The position numbers and the translations under genes were made by a program. This document shows, piece by piece, positions 8,140 through 15,594 of a stretch of 17,567 nucleotides of DNA. The stretch spans positions 1 through 17,567 of the forward strand of contig DASSDW010000117.1 of the NCBI GenBank assembly GCA_035696925.1, given 5' to 3'. The notes under the pieces were generated by a model, which saw only the letters and a list, made by a program, of their open reading frames with translations, did not search any database and was not told the DNA's origin. This DNA is from JAJNBA01 sp035696925. GTDB lineage: Bacteria > Actinomycetota > UBA4738 > HRBIN12. Within the stretch, counting starts at the first letter, position 1; the number at the start of each line of letters is the position of its first letter.

Positions 8140-8169
8140 AATCTAGCCGGGAACGCCTACGGTGGTCAC
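8140..8169 (-). promoter_or_regulatory. Promoter candidate for the deacetylase
   Basis: Read on the minus strand, GTGACC (8169-8164) is followed by an 18-bp spacer and TAGATT (8145-8140). The expected transcription start falls within a few bases of the TTG at 8131 and about 10 nt before the GTG at 8122. No Shine-Dalgarno of useful strength is seen, so the message would be leaderless or nearly so. Confidence 0.4.
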
Positions 8170-8235
8170 CCCCTCGGCGACGTACGTGATGTACGGCGTC
8201 GGCGATTTCGTCGGGGTGACTTCCACTCGGGGTAC

Positions 8236-8263
8236 TTGCGCATCCGAGCGAAGCTAGTAGGGT
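8236..8263 (+). promoter_or_regulatory. Leaderless-type promoter for the DUF1996 gene
   Basis: TTGCGC (8236-8241), a 16-bp spacer and TAGGGT (8258-8263) lie 7 nt before the ATG at 8271. That spacing puts the transcription start on or next to the start codon. No Shine-Dalgarno precedes the ATG. This arrangement is common for leaderless genes in actinobacteria. Confidence 0.45.
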
Positions 8264-8270
8264 CCTGCGG

Positions 8271-9110
8271 ATGTTCCGTCGCGCACGCGACGGCCGCAGG
8301 CGGCGCGGATCGCTGCTCTTGGTCGTCATCACGCTCACTGCCGGCCTGGTGCCGCTCTCGGCGCCGTCCGCGTCGGCGAGCGCGCGGATCCACATCGAGT
8401 GCGACTTCCATCATCGGAATTCGGACGACCCGATCGTGTACCCGCGCAAGCCCGGGAAGGCGCACCTGCATCTCTTCTTCGGCAACAAGTCGACGAACGC
8501 GTTCTCGACCTGGGCGTCTCTCCGCCGGGCGGGTACGAACTGCAACCGATCGGCCGACAAGGCGGCGTACTGGATGCCGGCCGTGTACAGGAACGGCTCC
8601 CTCGTCAAGTCGGTGGCCGGCCACTTCTACTACCGGGGCGTCCACCACAATCTGCGCGCGATCAAGGCGTATCCGCCGGGGCTGAAGATCATCGCGGGGA
8701 ACCACGACGCGAGCAGACCGCAGAGCACGAGGGTGGTCGCGTGGTCGTGCCAGGGGAGCAGCAGCACGGGGCAAGCGCATATGCGCGACTGCGGAGCCGG
8801 CGGGCACGTCAAGGTCCTGATCAAGTTCCCCTCGTGTTGGGACGGCAGGCGGAAGGACAGCGCGAACCACAAGGCGCACATGCGCTACGCGACGCGTCTC
8901 GGCGGCGGGAGGCGCGGCTGCCCGAGGAGCCATCCCGTTCCCGTCCCGGAGCTCACGATGGCGGTCTCGTTCGCGATGCGCGACGGCGCGGGCGTGAAGC
9001 TGTCGAGCGGGCCCTTCTACACGATGCATGCCGACTTCTTCAACGCGTGGAGCCAGACCGCCCTGAAGAAGATGATCCACAACTGCATCCACGCCAACAA
9101 GGAGTGCTGA
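8271..9110 (+). CDS. Secreted DUF1996-family protein
   Basis: 279 residues. Residues 1-38 form a signal peptide: a very basic FRRARDGRRRR start, a hydrophobic LLLVVITLTAGLVPL core, and an ASA cleavage site. The mature protein starts RIHIECDFHHRNSDDPIVYP, followed by PGKAHLHLFFGNKSTNAFST, DKAAYWMPAVYRNG, YPPGLKIIAGN, VVAWSC and a C-terminal HADFFNAW. This string of conserved blocks is the DUF1996 signature seen in actinobacteria and fungi. Several His residues and six or more Cys suggest a metal-binding, disulfide-stabilised fold. The biochemical function of the family is not established. It sits between glycan-modifying genes but on its own promoter, so a cell-wall or exopolysaccharide role is only a guess. 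Confidence 0.88.
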   Translation: MFRRARDGRRRRGSLLLVVITLTAGLVPLSAPSASASARIHIECDFHHRNSDDPIVYPRKPGKAHLHLFFGNKSTNAFSTWASLRRAGTNCNRSADKAAYWMPAVYRNGSLVKSVAGHFYYRGVHHNLRAIKAYPPGLKIIAGNHDASRPQSTRVVAWSCQGSSSTGQAHMRDCGAGGHVKVLIKFPSCWDGRRKDSANHKAHMRYATRLGGGRRGCPRSHPVPVPELTMAVSFAMRDGAGVKLSSGPFYTMHADFFNAWSQTALKKMIHNCIHANKEC

Positions 9111-9147
9111 GCGCCCACACCCGCCTCTGAGTTCTGCCTCCTCGGAT

Positions 9148-9173
9148 GTGTGAGACACGACACCACCGGGTAC
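9148..9173 (+). promoter_or_regulatory. Sigma-B-like promoter upstream of the 19-residue membrane ORF
   Basis: GTGT (9148-9151), 16 bases, then GGGTAC (9168-9173) matches the GnnT-N14-16-GGGTAC/T pattern known for Streptomyces sigma-B-type stress promoters. It would start a message about 30 nt before the strong ribosome binding site of the mini-ORF. GGGTAC alone is frequent in GC-rich DNA, so the assignment rests on spacing and position. Confidence 0.4.
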
Positions 9174-9211
9174 GAGGCTCTCGAGAACCTGACAGGAGGA
9201 GGTGACCAAAG

Positions 9212-9271
9212 ATGATCTGGACCATCCTGGCTGTGATCGGATTGATCGCCGTCCTCATGTGGCTGTTCTAG
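9212..9271 (+). CDS. 19-residue single-helix membrane miniprotein
   Basis: The ORF encodes MIWTILAVIGLIAVLMWLF and ends with TAG at 9269-9271. It is preceded by GGAGGAGGTGA, an almost perfect anti-16S match, with 6 nt to the ATG. That is the strongest ribosome binding site in the window. Every residue but one or two is hydrophobic, with Trp at both ends, as expected for one short transmembrane helix. The N-terminal MIWTI recalls the very small hydrophobic stress-associated membrane proteins of Gram-positives (lmo0937/DUF5670 type), but it is much shorter and homology cannot be claimed. A sigma-B-like promoter lies just upstream, so induction by stress is plausible. It could be a membrane regulator peptide or an isolated toxin-like peptide. 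No antisense RNA partner was evident. Confidence 0.6.
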   Translation: MIWTILAVIGLIAVLMWLF

Positions 9272-9285
9272 ACGGCGAGCGGTAG

Positions 9286-9549
9286 CTACTCGAACCGCTC
9301 CATGGACGGGCCGAGCACGAGGAGCGCGTCGATCACCGCTCCCTCACCGGCCCCTTCACGTGGACCCCGTCGCGACGCGCCGTGATTCCCCCGAAACGGT
9401 CGTCGCGCGGGGCCACATCGTCTCTGCAGACGACATCCGTGAAGCTGATGAACGCACTCCGCTCGGGATGTCCCTCCGCGTAGTCGCGAAGCATCGCATT
9501 CCACAGGACGGTGATCCTGGCGCGTCGCGAGCTCGGCTCGACAGCCCGG
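9286..9549 (-). pseudogene. C-terminal remnant of an SGNH hydrolase / O-acyltransferase domain, frameshifted
   Basis: On the minus strand, one frame reads TVLWNAMLRDYAEGHPERSA, then FTDVVCRDD, then GGITARRDGVHVK, and stops at 9333. A second frame continues as GAGEGAVIDALLVLGPSMER and stops at 9286. Joined, they match the usual C-terminal course of SGNH domains in acyltransferase-3 proteins (N-x-x-L, AHP, D-L-V-C, then DGVHF and a closing helix), where D and H of 'DGvH' are catalytic. The frame break lies at the CCCCTT run near 9351-9356. The rest of the gene is absent, since an AraC-type gene begins at 9550. Such domains acylate or deacylate cell-surface glycans, in keeping with the neighbourhood. 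A sequencing error could explain the frameshift but not the missing N-terminal part. Confidence 0.5.
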
Positions 9550-9981
9550 CTAGCGGCTGAGCCGGTGCTCCGGCTGGTGGATCAGCGGGTCGGTCGCACG
9601 GCTGAACCGGTTCGCGTTCTGCTCGAAGTCTGCACGACGGCGGTAGTCCGTGGGACTCATCCCCATGTGTCGCCGGAAGGTGGTCGTGAAATGGCTGGGG
9701 CTGTGGAACCCGACCCGATGCAGGATCTGGGTGACCGTGAGGTCCGACTCGCGGAGCAGATGCGCCGCCCGCGCGATGCGGAGGGAGATCAGATAGCGAT
9801 AGGGCGGCATCCCCACCATCGCCGTGAACTGTCGGGTGAAGTAGTACGGGCTGAGCGACGCGTGCGCCGCGATCGCGTTCAGGTCGACATCGTGCGAGAG
9901 GTTCTGCGCGAGGAAGAGTTGTACCTCGTGGATCTTGCGCTGGAGATGCGGGCTCGGGAGCCCGTCGGCGATCACCGTCAT
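9550..9981 (-). CDS. AraC-family transcriptional regulator, DNA-binding domain only
   Basis: 143 residues from the ATG at 9981 (GAGGG 4 nt upstream); a TTG at 10041 would add 20 residues of poor character. The protein is almost entirely the double helix-turn-helix: VDLNAIAAHASLSPYYFTRQ is the first HTH, and TVTQILHRVGFHSPSHFTTT with FRRHMGMSPTDYRR is the second and the family signature. No sensor domain is present, so ligand control within this protein is unlikely. It would bind DNA as a small activator or repressor. It follows fumC on the same strand and precedes the SGNH remnant. Its target is unknown. The complete HTH core argues it is functional. Confidence 0.88.
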   Translation of the reverse strand: MTVIADGLPSPHLQRKIHEVQLFLAQNLSHDVDLNAIAAHASLSPYYFTRQFTAMVGMPPYRYLISLRIARAAHLLRESDLTVTQILHRVGFHSPSHFTTTFRRHMGMSPTDYRRRADFEQNANRFSRATDPLIHQPEHRLSR

Positions 9982-10069
9982 GCGGCCCTCATCGTCTTCC
10001 ACACAAGCGTACGCCGTTCCGGGAAGGGCTGGCTTTCGCAATCCTGCCTGATTCGGACGTCGTCCACGC

Positions 10070-11461
<1,392 letters not shown>

Positions 11462-11758
11462 CGTGACCCCTCCATCCTCCCACGCCACGAGACCGGAGAT
11501 GCGTCGGGGAAGGACGGGTGCTTCCCCACCCGAGAGACGCCGTTCACGGTGAGCGTGTACGGCGGTACTGCATGACCTCATCTGGTCCGCGGATGAGGGG
11601 CGGGGGGATATGAGCAGGAGGGTCGGAGGTCGTTCGGGGCCCCCGGCGGCGTTCGGCTACCTACCCGGGGGTTTCGAAGGTCTTCAACCGGGCCAAAGCA
11701 TGGTGGTTCGAGAGCGCCCCGTGCGGGTAGGAAACAGAAAGGAAGAAAGGAGTCGAGC
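11462..11758. promoter_or_regulatory. Divergent region between fumC and the 185-residue membrane protein
   Basis: 297 bp without a gene I can support. On the plus-strand side it holds the sigma-B-like promoter at 11705-11730 and an AAAGGAG ribosome binding site 6 nt before 11759. On the fumC side, GGAGGGG lies next to the ATG, but I could not pick a convincing -35/-10 pair. No RNA gene or repeat was seen. Confidence 0.5.
11705..11730 (+). promoter_or_regulatory. Sigma-B-like promoter for the 185-residue membrane protein
   Basis: GGTT (11705-11708), a 16-bp spacer and GGGTAG (11725-11730) fit the GnnT-N14-16-GGGTA pattern of actinobacterial general-stress promoters. The predicted start, around 11737, leaves a short leader containing AAAGGAG before the ATG at 11759. 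Same spacing as the element at 9148. Confidence 0.45.
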
Positions 11759-12316
11759 ATGGAGACGTGGGTGTGGGTGGTGGTGATCGCCGCCGTGGCG
11801 GTGGTGGCGGTGGTCGCATGGCTGCTTTCCCGACAGGCCAGGAGCCGTGGGCTGCAACGGGATTTCGGCTCCGAGTACGAGCGCACGATGGCTCGTGCCG
11901 GCGACAGGGGAGTCGCGGAAGCAGACCTCCGGGAGCGCCGCGACCGGGTGAGCGCGCTCGACGTCCGGCCGCTCTCGCAAGCCGATCACGATCGGTTCGC
12001 ATCGGAGTGGACGAAGGTCCAGGCGGAGTTCGTGGACCAGCCGTCGGAGGCCGTCACCGACGCGGACGAGCTGATCCAGCAGGTGATGGCGACGCGCGGC
12101 TATCCGGTGGAGGACTTCGATCGCCGCGCCGCCGACGTGTCGGTTGAGCACCCGGACGTGGTGGAGAACTACCGGTCCGCGCACTCGATCGCGGTCAAGG
12201 AGGCTCGCGAGGAGACGAGCGGGGACACCGAGGCGCTCCGAAAGGCGATGGTCTACTACCGGTCGCTGTTCGATGAGCTGTTGATCGTCGACGACGCGGA
12301 GGATCGCCGGAACTAG
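11759..12316 (+). CDS. Conserved-looking membrane-anchored protein of unknown function
   Basis: 185 residues. Residues 4-24 (WVWVVVIAAVAVVAVVAWLL) form one N-terminal membrane anchor, followed by a charged soluble domain of about 160 residues. That domain includes FGSEYERTMARAGDRG, RPLSQADHDRFASEWTKVQA, ATRGYPVEDFDRRAADVSVE, HPDVVENYRSAH and YYRSLFDELL. I recall such sequences as hypothetical proteins in soil actinobacteria, without a named domain. The soluble part is predicted helical with no obvious catalytic motif. AAAGGAG at good spacing sets the start. The sigma-B-like promoter suggests stress-linked expression, which is inference. The stop codon shares four bases with the stop of the convergent DedA gene. 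Confidence 0.75.
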   Translation: METWVWVVVIAAVAVVAVVAWLLSRQARSRGLQRDFGSEYERTMARAGDRGVAEADLRERRDRVSALDVRPLSQADHDRFASEWTKVQAEFVDQPSEAVTDADELIQQVMATRGYPVEDFDRRAADVSVEHPDVVENYRSAHSIAVKEAREETSGDTEALRKAMVYYRSLFDELLIVDDAEDRRN

Positions 12317-12963
12317 GGCGCGGCCGGGTCGTCCGCCGCGCGGCGGTGGCGCCATATCCAGAACCCGATGACCAGGACCGCCACCGCGAGGCCGGCGAGG
12401 CCGATCCTCGAGATGATCCGATCGATCGTCTCCACGTTGTTCCCCACGAAGTACCCGACCAGCGAGAGTCCCGCCGACCAGACCACCATCGTGGGGACGG
12501 CGTAGGCGAAGAACGTCCGTGGCCGGACCCCGGAGGACCCGGCGACGAACGGGACGAAGACCGCGGCGCCGGTCACGAAGCGACCGAGCACGATCGTCTT
12601 CCCGGCGTTCTTGGCGATCGAGGCTTGGGCGAGGGTCAGGCGGTCCTCGAAGCGCCGCAGGATCGGGGCGCGGCGCAACCACGAGTCGCCGTACCGGCGA
12701 CCGATCAGGTAGCCGACCGAGGTGCCAAGCACGCCGAAGACGGCCCCGCAGGCGATGACGCCGGTCAGCGAGAGCTCTCCCTGACCGGCGTACACCCCTC
12801 CGATCGCCAGGATCAGGTCACCGGGAACGACGATCCCCGTGAACACGGCGGACTCGAAGAACATCGCGACCGAGATGATCACGTAGCCGAACGTCTCGAA
12901 GAACGGCCGGACCCACTCGATGAGCTCCGTGATCAGCGCGAATCGCATCGTGCCGGACAGCAT
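12313..12963 (-). CDS. DedA-family integral membrane protein
   Basis: 216 residues from the ATG at 12963; the ATG at 12948 is equally possible and neither has a good ribosome binding site. Upstream codons of the open frame are Arg/Pro-rich and lack family character. The N-terminal FGYVIISVAMFFESAVFTGI followed by VVPGDLIL corresponds to the conserved E-x(n)-PG-E/D motif of the family. GRFVTGAAVFVPFVAGSSGV with MRPRTFFAY-like residues forms the R-x3-G-x-R-x3-P block region, here with Thr and Ala in place of some usual residues. DedA proteins are transporters or flippases of polyprenyl phosphates and phospholipids, which would help recycle the carrier used by the sugar transferase, though the genes are not linked. 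About 4-6 hydrophobic segments are visible. Confidence 0.88.
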   Translation of the reverse strand: MLSGTMRFALITELIEWVRPFFETFGYVIISVAMFFESAVFTGIVVPGDLILAIGGVYAGQGELSLTGVIACGAVFGVLGTSVGYLIGRRYGDSWLRRAPILRRFEDRLTLAQASIAKNAGKTIVLGRFVTGAAVFVPFVAGSSGVRPRTFFAYAVPTMVVWSAGLSLVGYFVGNNVETIDRIISRIGLAGLAVAVLVIGFWIWRHRRAADDPAAP

Positions 12964-13036
12964 GGCGCACCGACGAAGGAACGACCTCCGAGACGGTCGG
13001 GTTGGGAGTGGGCCGCCCCGGGAATGATGCAGACCG

Positions 13037-13951
13037 ATGCGCACTGTCGTCACCGTTCCGGAGACCCAGGATCAAGACGCTGGTGACGCTCGCGACCAGC
13101 TCCGACGCAGCGGCACGCTGCGCCTGTTCCGGGACGCTGCCGTCCGGCTCCGCGCGGCCCACGGGACGACCTACGCGCGAGCGCTGGGACATTCGTCGCT
13201 CCTGACGCTGATCCCAGGGGTGATCGCGGTGATCGGCCTCATCGCAGTCTTCGACCTCGATGGGTTCGCGCGGGTGCTCGAGGACGCTGTGGCCTCGTTC
13301 GCGCCGGGCTCGGCCGGCGGGATCTTGACCCAGGCGCTCGAGAGCGCGGCTCCCTCCGCGGGGCCGTCCGCCTTGGTGGTGGGCCTCGCCGGGATGCTGT
13401 TCTCTGGCACGGTCGGGATGACACATCTCGAACGGGCGGCGGACCGGATCTACGGGGTCGAGGAGGATCGGAGCCCTCGGGAGCGTCTCGGGCTCGCACT
13501 TGTGCTCGCCGCGACCGTCGAAGTGATGCTGATGATCGGGCTGGCGGTGATCGTGGCAGGCGGTAAGATCGGCGAGGGGTCGGACGGCGGCGCCGGCTCC
13601 GGCCTCTGGTCCTTCGTGCGCTGGCCCGTCGGGGTGGGTCTCGTGGCTCTCGCGATGACGATCATCTTCCGTTTGGTGCCGAACCGGCACCAACCCCAGT
13701 TCTCGTGGCTCCTCTCCGGGACGACCGTGTCCGTGACGGCGTGGGTAGCGGCGACCATCCTGCTCGGCCTGGTCTACGAGCACGCGTCCCTGCTCGGCGA
13801 CGCGTTTGGACCGCTCATCGGGGTTGTCGCCCTGTTGGTGTGGGCGTACGCGACCGGACTGGCCGTTCTGTTCGGCCTCGCGTTCGCCGCGCAGCTGGAG
13901 GCGGAGCGGGCCAGCCAACGCTCCCGAGCAGGAGACGAAGCATCTCGATAG
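13037..13951 (+). CDS. YihY/BrkB-family integral membrane protein
   Basis: 304 residues with six hydrophobic segments. A cytoplasmic N-terminus leads into TYARALGHSSLLTLIPGVIA, the counterpart of the family's 'AaalAyyallSlfPlll' block. LVVGLAGMLFSGTVGMTHLE, then ALVLAATVEVMLMIGLAVIV, VGVGLVALAMTIIFRLVPNR with a basic loop, and GTTVSVTAWVAATILLG with YGxx-like YEHASLLGDAFGPLIGVVAL follow. The family was once misnamed ribonuclease BN. Its function is unknown, possibly transport. The start ATG at 13037 has no strong Shine-Dalgarno. The gene lies divergent from the DedA gene, with 73 bp between starts, and ends 14 nt before the tRNA. Confidence 0.88.
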   Translation: MRTVVTVPETQDQDAGDARDQLRRSGTLRLFRDAAVRLRAAHGTTYARALGHSSLLTLIPGVIAVIGLIAVFDLDGFARVLEDAVASFAPGSAGGILTQALESAAPSAGPSALVVGLAGMLFSGTVGMTHLERAADRIYGVEEDRSPRERLGLALVLAATVEVMLMIGLAVIVAGGKIGEGSDGGAGSGLWSFVRWPVGVGLVALAMTIIFRLVPNRHQPQFSWLLSGTTVSVTAWVAATILLGLVYEHASLLGDAFGPLIGVVALLVWAYATGLAVLFGLAFAAQLEAERASQRSRAGDEASR

Positions 13952-13965
13952 GCTCGACGGGCCCG

Positions 13966-14039
13966 GGGGCGGTAGCTCAGTTGGTCAGAGCAGCGGACTC
14001 ATAATCCGTCGGTCGCAGGTTCAAGTCCTGCCCGCCCCA
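13966..14039 (+). tRNA. tRNA with CAT anticodon (elongator Met, or Ile2 if lysidine-modified)
   Basis: The cloverleaf folds fully. The acceptor is GGGGCGG / CCGCCCC with discriminator A, the D-stem GCTC/GAGC, and the anticodon stem GCGGA/TCCGT with loop CTCATAA. The variable region is five bases, and the T-arm is GCAGG-TTCAAGT-CCTGC. CCA is not encoded. The anticodon CAT with a paired first acceptor base and no GGG/CCC anticodon-stem run excludes initiator tRNA. Elongator Met and lysidine-type Ile2 cannot be told apart with certainty by eye. The 3' end abuts the integrase gene, so it is the likely attachment site of the adjoining element. Confidence 0.95.
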
Positions 14040-14055
14040 CTAGCATCGCCGCAGG

Positions 14056-15176
14056 TCAGCCCGCTGAAACGCCACGCCGATCGGACGATCGACCGACTTC
14101 CATCCCGTCTCCATCCCGCCCCAGCTCTTCGAGTCGCGTCGCGAGGTCGTCGAGATCAGCGTCGAAGATGTGCCCGTAGACGGTGAGCGTGAACGCAACG
14201 GAAGCATGACCGAGCACCGTTTGAACCGTCTTTGCCGAGGCTCCCGTACGGATCATGGCCGCGGCTGCGGAGTGCCGTAGGACGTGCAGGCCGATGGGCG
14301 GCAGTCCGGCGCGTCCAGCGCCGGCAGCCAGAACCGCGACCGGAAGAGGCTGTGCCGCAGGGGAGCGCCCTGGGGCGAGGTGAAGACCAAAGCGGTGGGA
14401 TCTGAAGCGACGAGCTCGAGGTGCTGGTCCAGGGCGTTGGCGAGGCTAGTGGTCAGCGGGACCCGCCGGGCGGCATGCGTCTTCGTCGACCCGAACAGGT
14501 GCTTGCCGTTGACCTCCGCGAGCGACTCGGAGATCAAGATCCGCCGGCGCAGCAGGTCGATCGAGCGGCGTCGGATGGCCGCGGCCTCCCCGAACCTCGG
14601 ACCGAGTTGACCGAGCAGTCGCACGAAGAGGTCATACGGGGGACGCATATCGCGGGCGATCTGCTCCACTTGCTGAGGTGCCAGGAACGCGGCTTCGTGC
14701 CGTTGGATGCGCGGGAGCCGTGCCCCGTCGGCGGCGTTGCGGGCGATGCGGCCATCCATCACTGCCCGTTGGAGTAGTTGACGTAGCACGACGTGGCCGT
14801 GCCTGATGCGACTGGGGCTCAGGCCGAGACTCTGCATCCCGCCGATCCAGTCTTGAACATCGCTCGGCTTCAGTGACGACAGCTGATAGGTACCGAGCGC
14901 GGGAACGACTTGGCTCCGGATCAGACTCTCGTAGCCCGCGATCGTCTTAGGTTTGAGCGTCGGGCGGGCGGCATCGAGCCAGTCGGACGCCGCGTCGGCG
15001 ACAGTAAGGAGTCCGAGCTTCGGATCGACCCACTCGCCTCGGAGCTTCCCGCCCTCCACAGATGCGAGGTAGCGATCGGCGTCGAATTTCCGACGGAAGG
15101 TCTTGGACCGTTCCCGACCATCCGGCCCGACGTGCCGCGCGATCCAGTTGCCGTCACGACGTTGGACGTGAGCCAC
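14056..15176 (-). pseudogene. Tyrosine recombinase (integrase), frameshifted
   Basis: Starts at the GTG at 15176 (GGAGG 7 nt upstream). About 373 residues if repaired, the usual size for tRNA-site integrases. An Arm-type N-terminus (HVQRRDGNWIARHVGPDG) is followed by a SAM-like core-binding domain (WLDAARPTLKPKTIAGYESL) and the catalytic domain. Box I is LGPRFGEAAAIR with the catalytic Arg, and the Lys hairpin is STKTHAARRVPL. Then a single base is missing near 14308-14314: the first frame drifts into CRPSACTSYG and stops at 14253, while the next frame resumes with GLPPIGLHVLRHSAAAAMIR, LGHASVAFTLT and the nucleophile VYGHIF, ending at 14056. Without the second frame the protein lacks HxxR, H and Tyr and would be inactive. 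It reads toward the tRNA, which is 17 bp away. Confidence 0.85.
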
Positions 15177-15491
15177 CTCTACGCCTCCTTCGTTGTCTCT
15201 GCTTCGCCGGCCTTCCGCGGCTCGGCGGGACCGAGGAACCCCTTCTTGCGAGCGGCCGGGAGGGCTACTGGTGGGTGGAATGCAGCACCTGCGAATACGG
15301 CTGGCAGGTGCCCTACTACGCGGAGGACGTGGGGTGACGACGAACCCGGGGCCGCGCCGCGTCGCCCCGATCCAACGGTGGCGGCCCGAACCAGCGGGAG
15401 ACGGTTCGAGGCCGAGTCGCTCGGCTCGAAGGCGGCGGGACCATCGGGTAGACCGGGGCGGCCACATCCATTCCTTCCCCGTCCGGCGGGA

Positions 15492-15521
15492 CGGATTGCC
15501 ACCAAGCGGATTGCCACCAAG
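15492..15521. repeat. Perfect 15-bp tandem repeat (two copies)
   Basis: CGGATTGCCACCAAG occurs twice head to tail at 15492-15506 and 15507-15521. It lies in non-coding DNA about 315 bp upstream of the integrase start. Short direct repeats there are often arm-type integrase or excisionase binding sites; that role is inferred. Confidence 0.8.
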
Positions 15522-15524
15522 AGT

Positions 15525-15543
15525 GGCACTCCTCTGAAGTGCC
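15525..15543. repeat. Small inverted repeat next to the tandem repeat
   Basis: GGCACT (15525-15530) and AGTGCC (15538-15543) form a 6-bp stem around CCTCTGA. No T-tract follows, so it is not a typical terminator. It could be a protein-binding site, along with the adjacent tandem repeat. Confidence 0.5.
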
Positions 15544-15594
15544 TTACGCTGACGCTGGCTTCCCAGCCGTCTCGTCGAAGCGCACACTATCCCG

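Larger units (their letters stand above)
15177..15594. other. Gene-poor stretch upstream of the integrase
   Basis: 418 bp between the integrase start and the cyclase-like gene. No complete gene is supported. On the minus strand a frame ends 2 nt before the integrase start with ARKKGFLGPAEPRKAGEAE, a protein-like tail without a recognisable head; it could be the end of a decayed excisionase-type gene. On the plus strand, 15258-15337 reads like a protein end (YWWVECSTCEYGWQV then PYYAEDVG). A 15-bp tandem repeat and a hairpin lie at 15492-15543. Confidence 0.4.

Noticed and set aside
6827..8146. Open frame spanning the transferase end and the deacetylase region on the plus strand
   Set aside because: It crosses two well-supported genes and shows no domain features.
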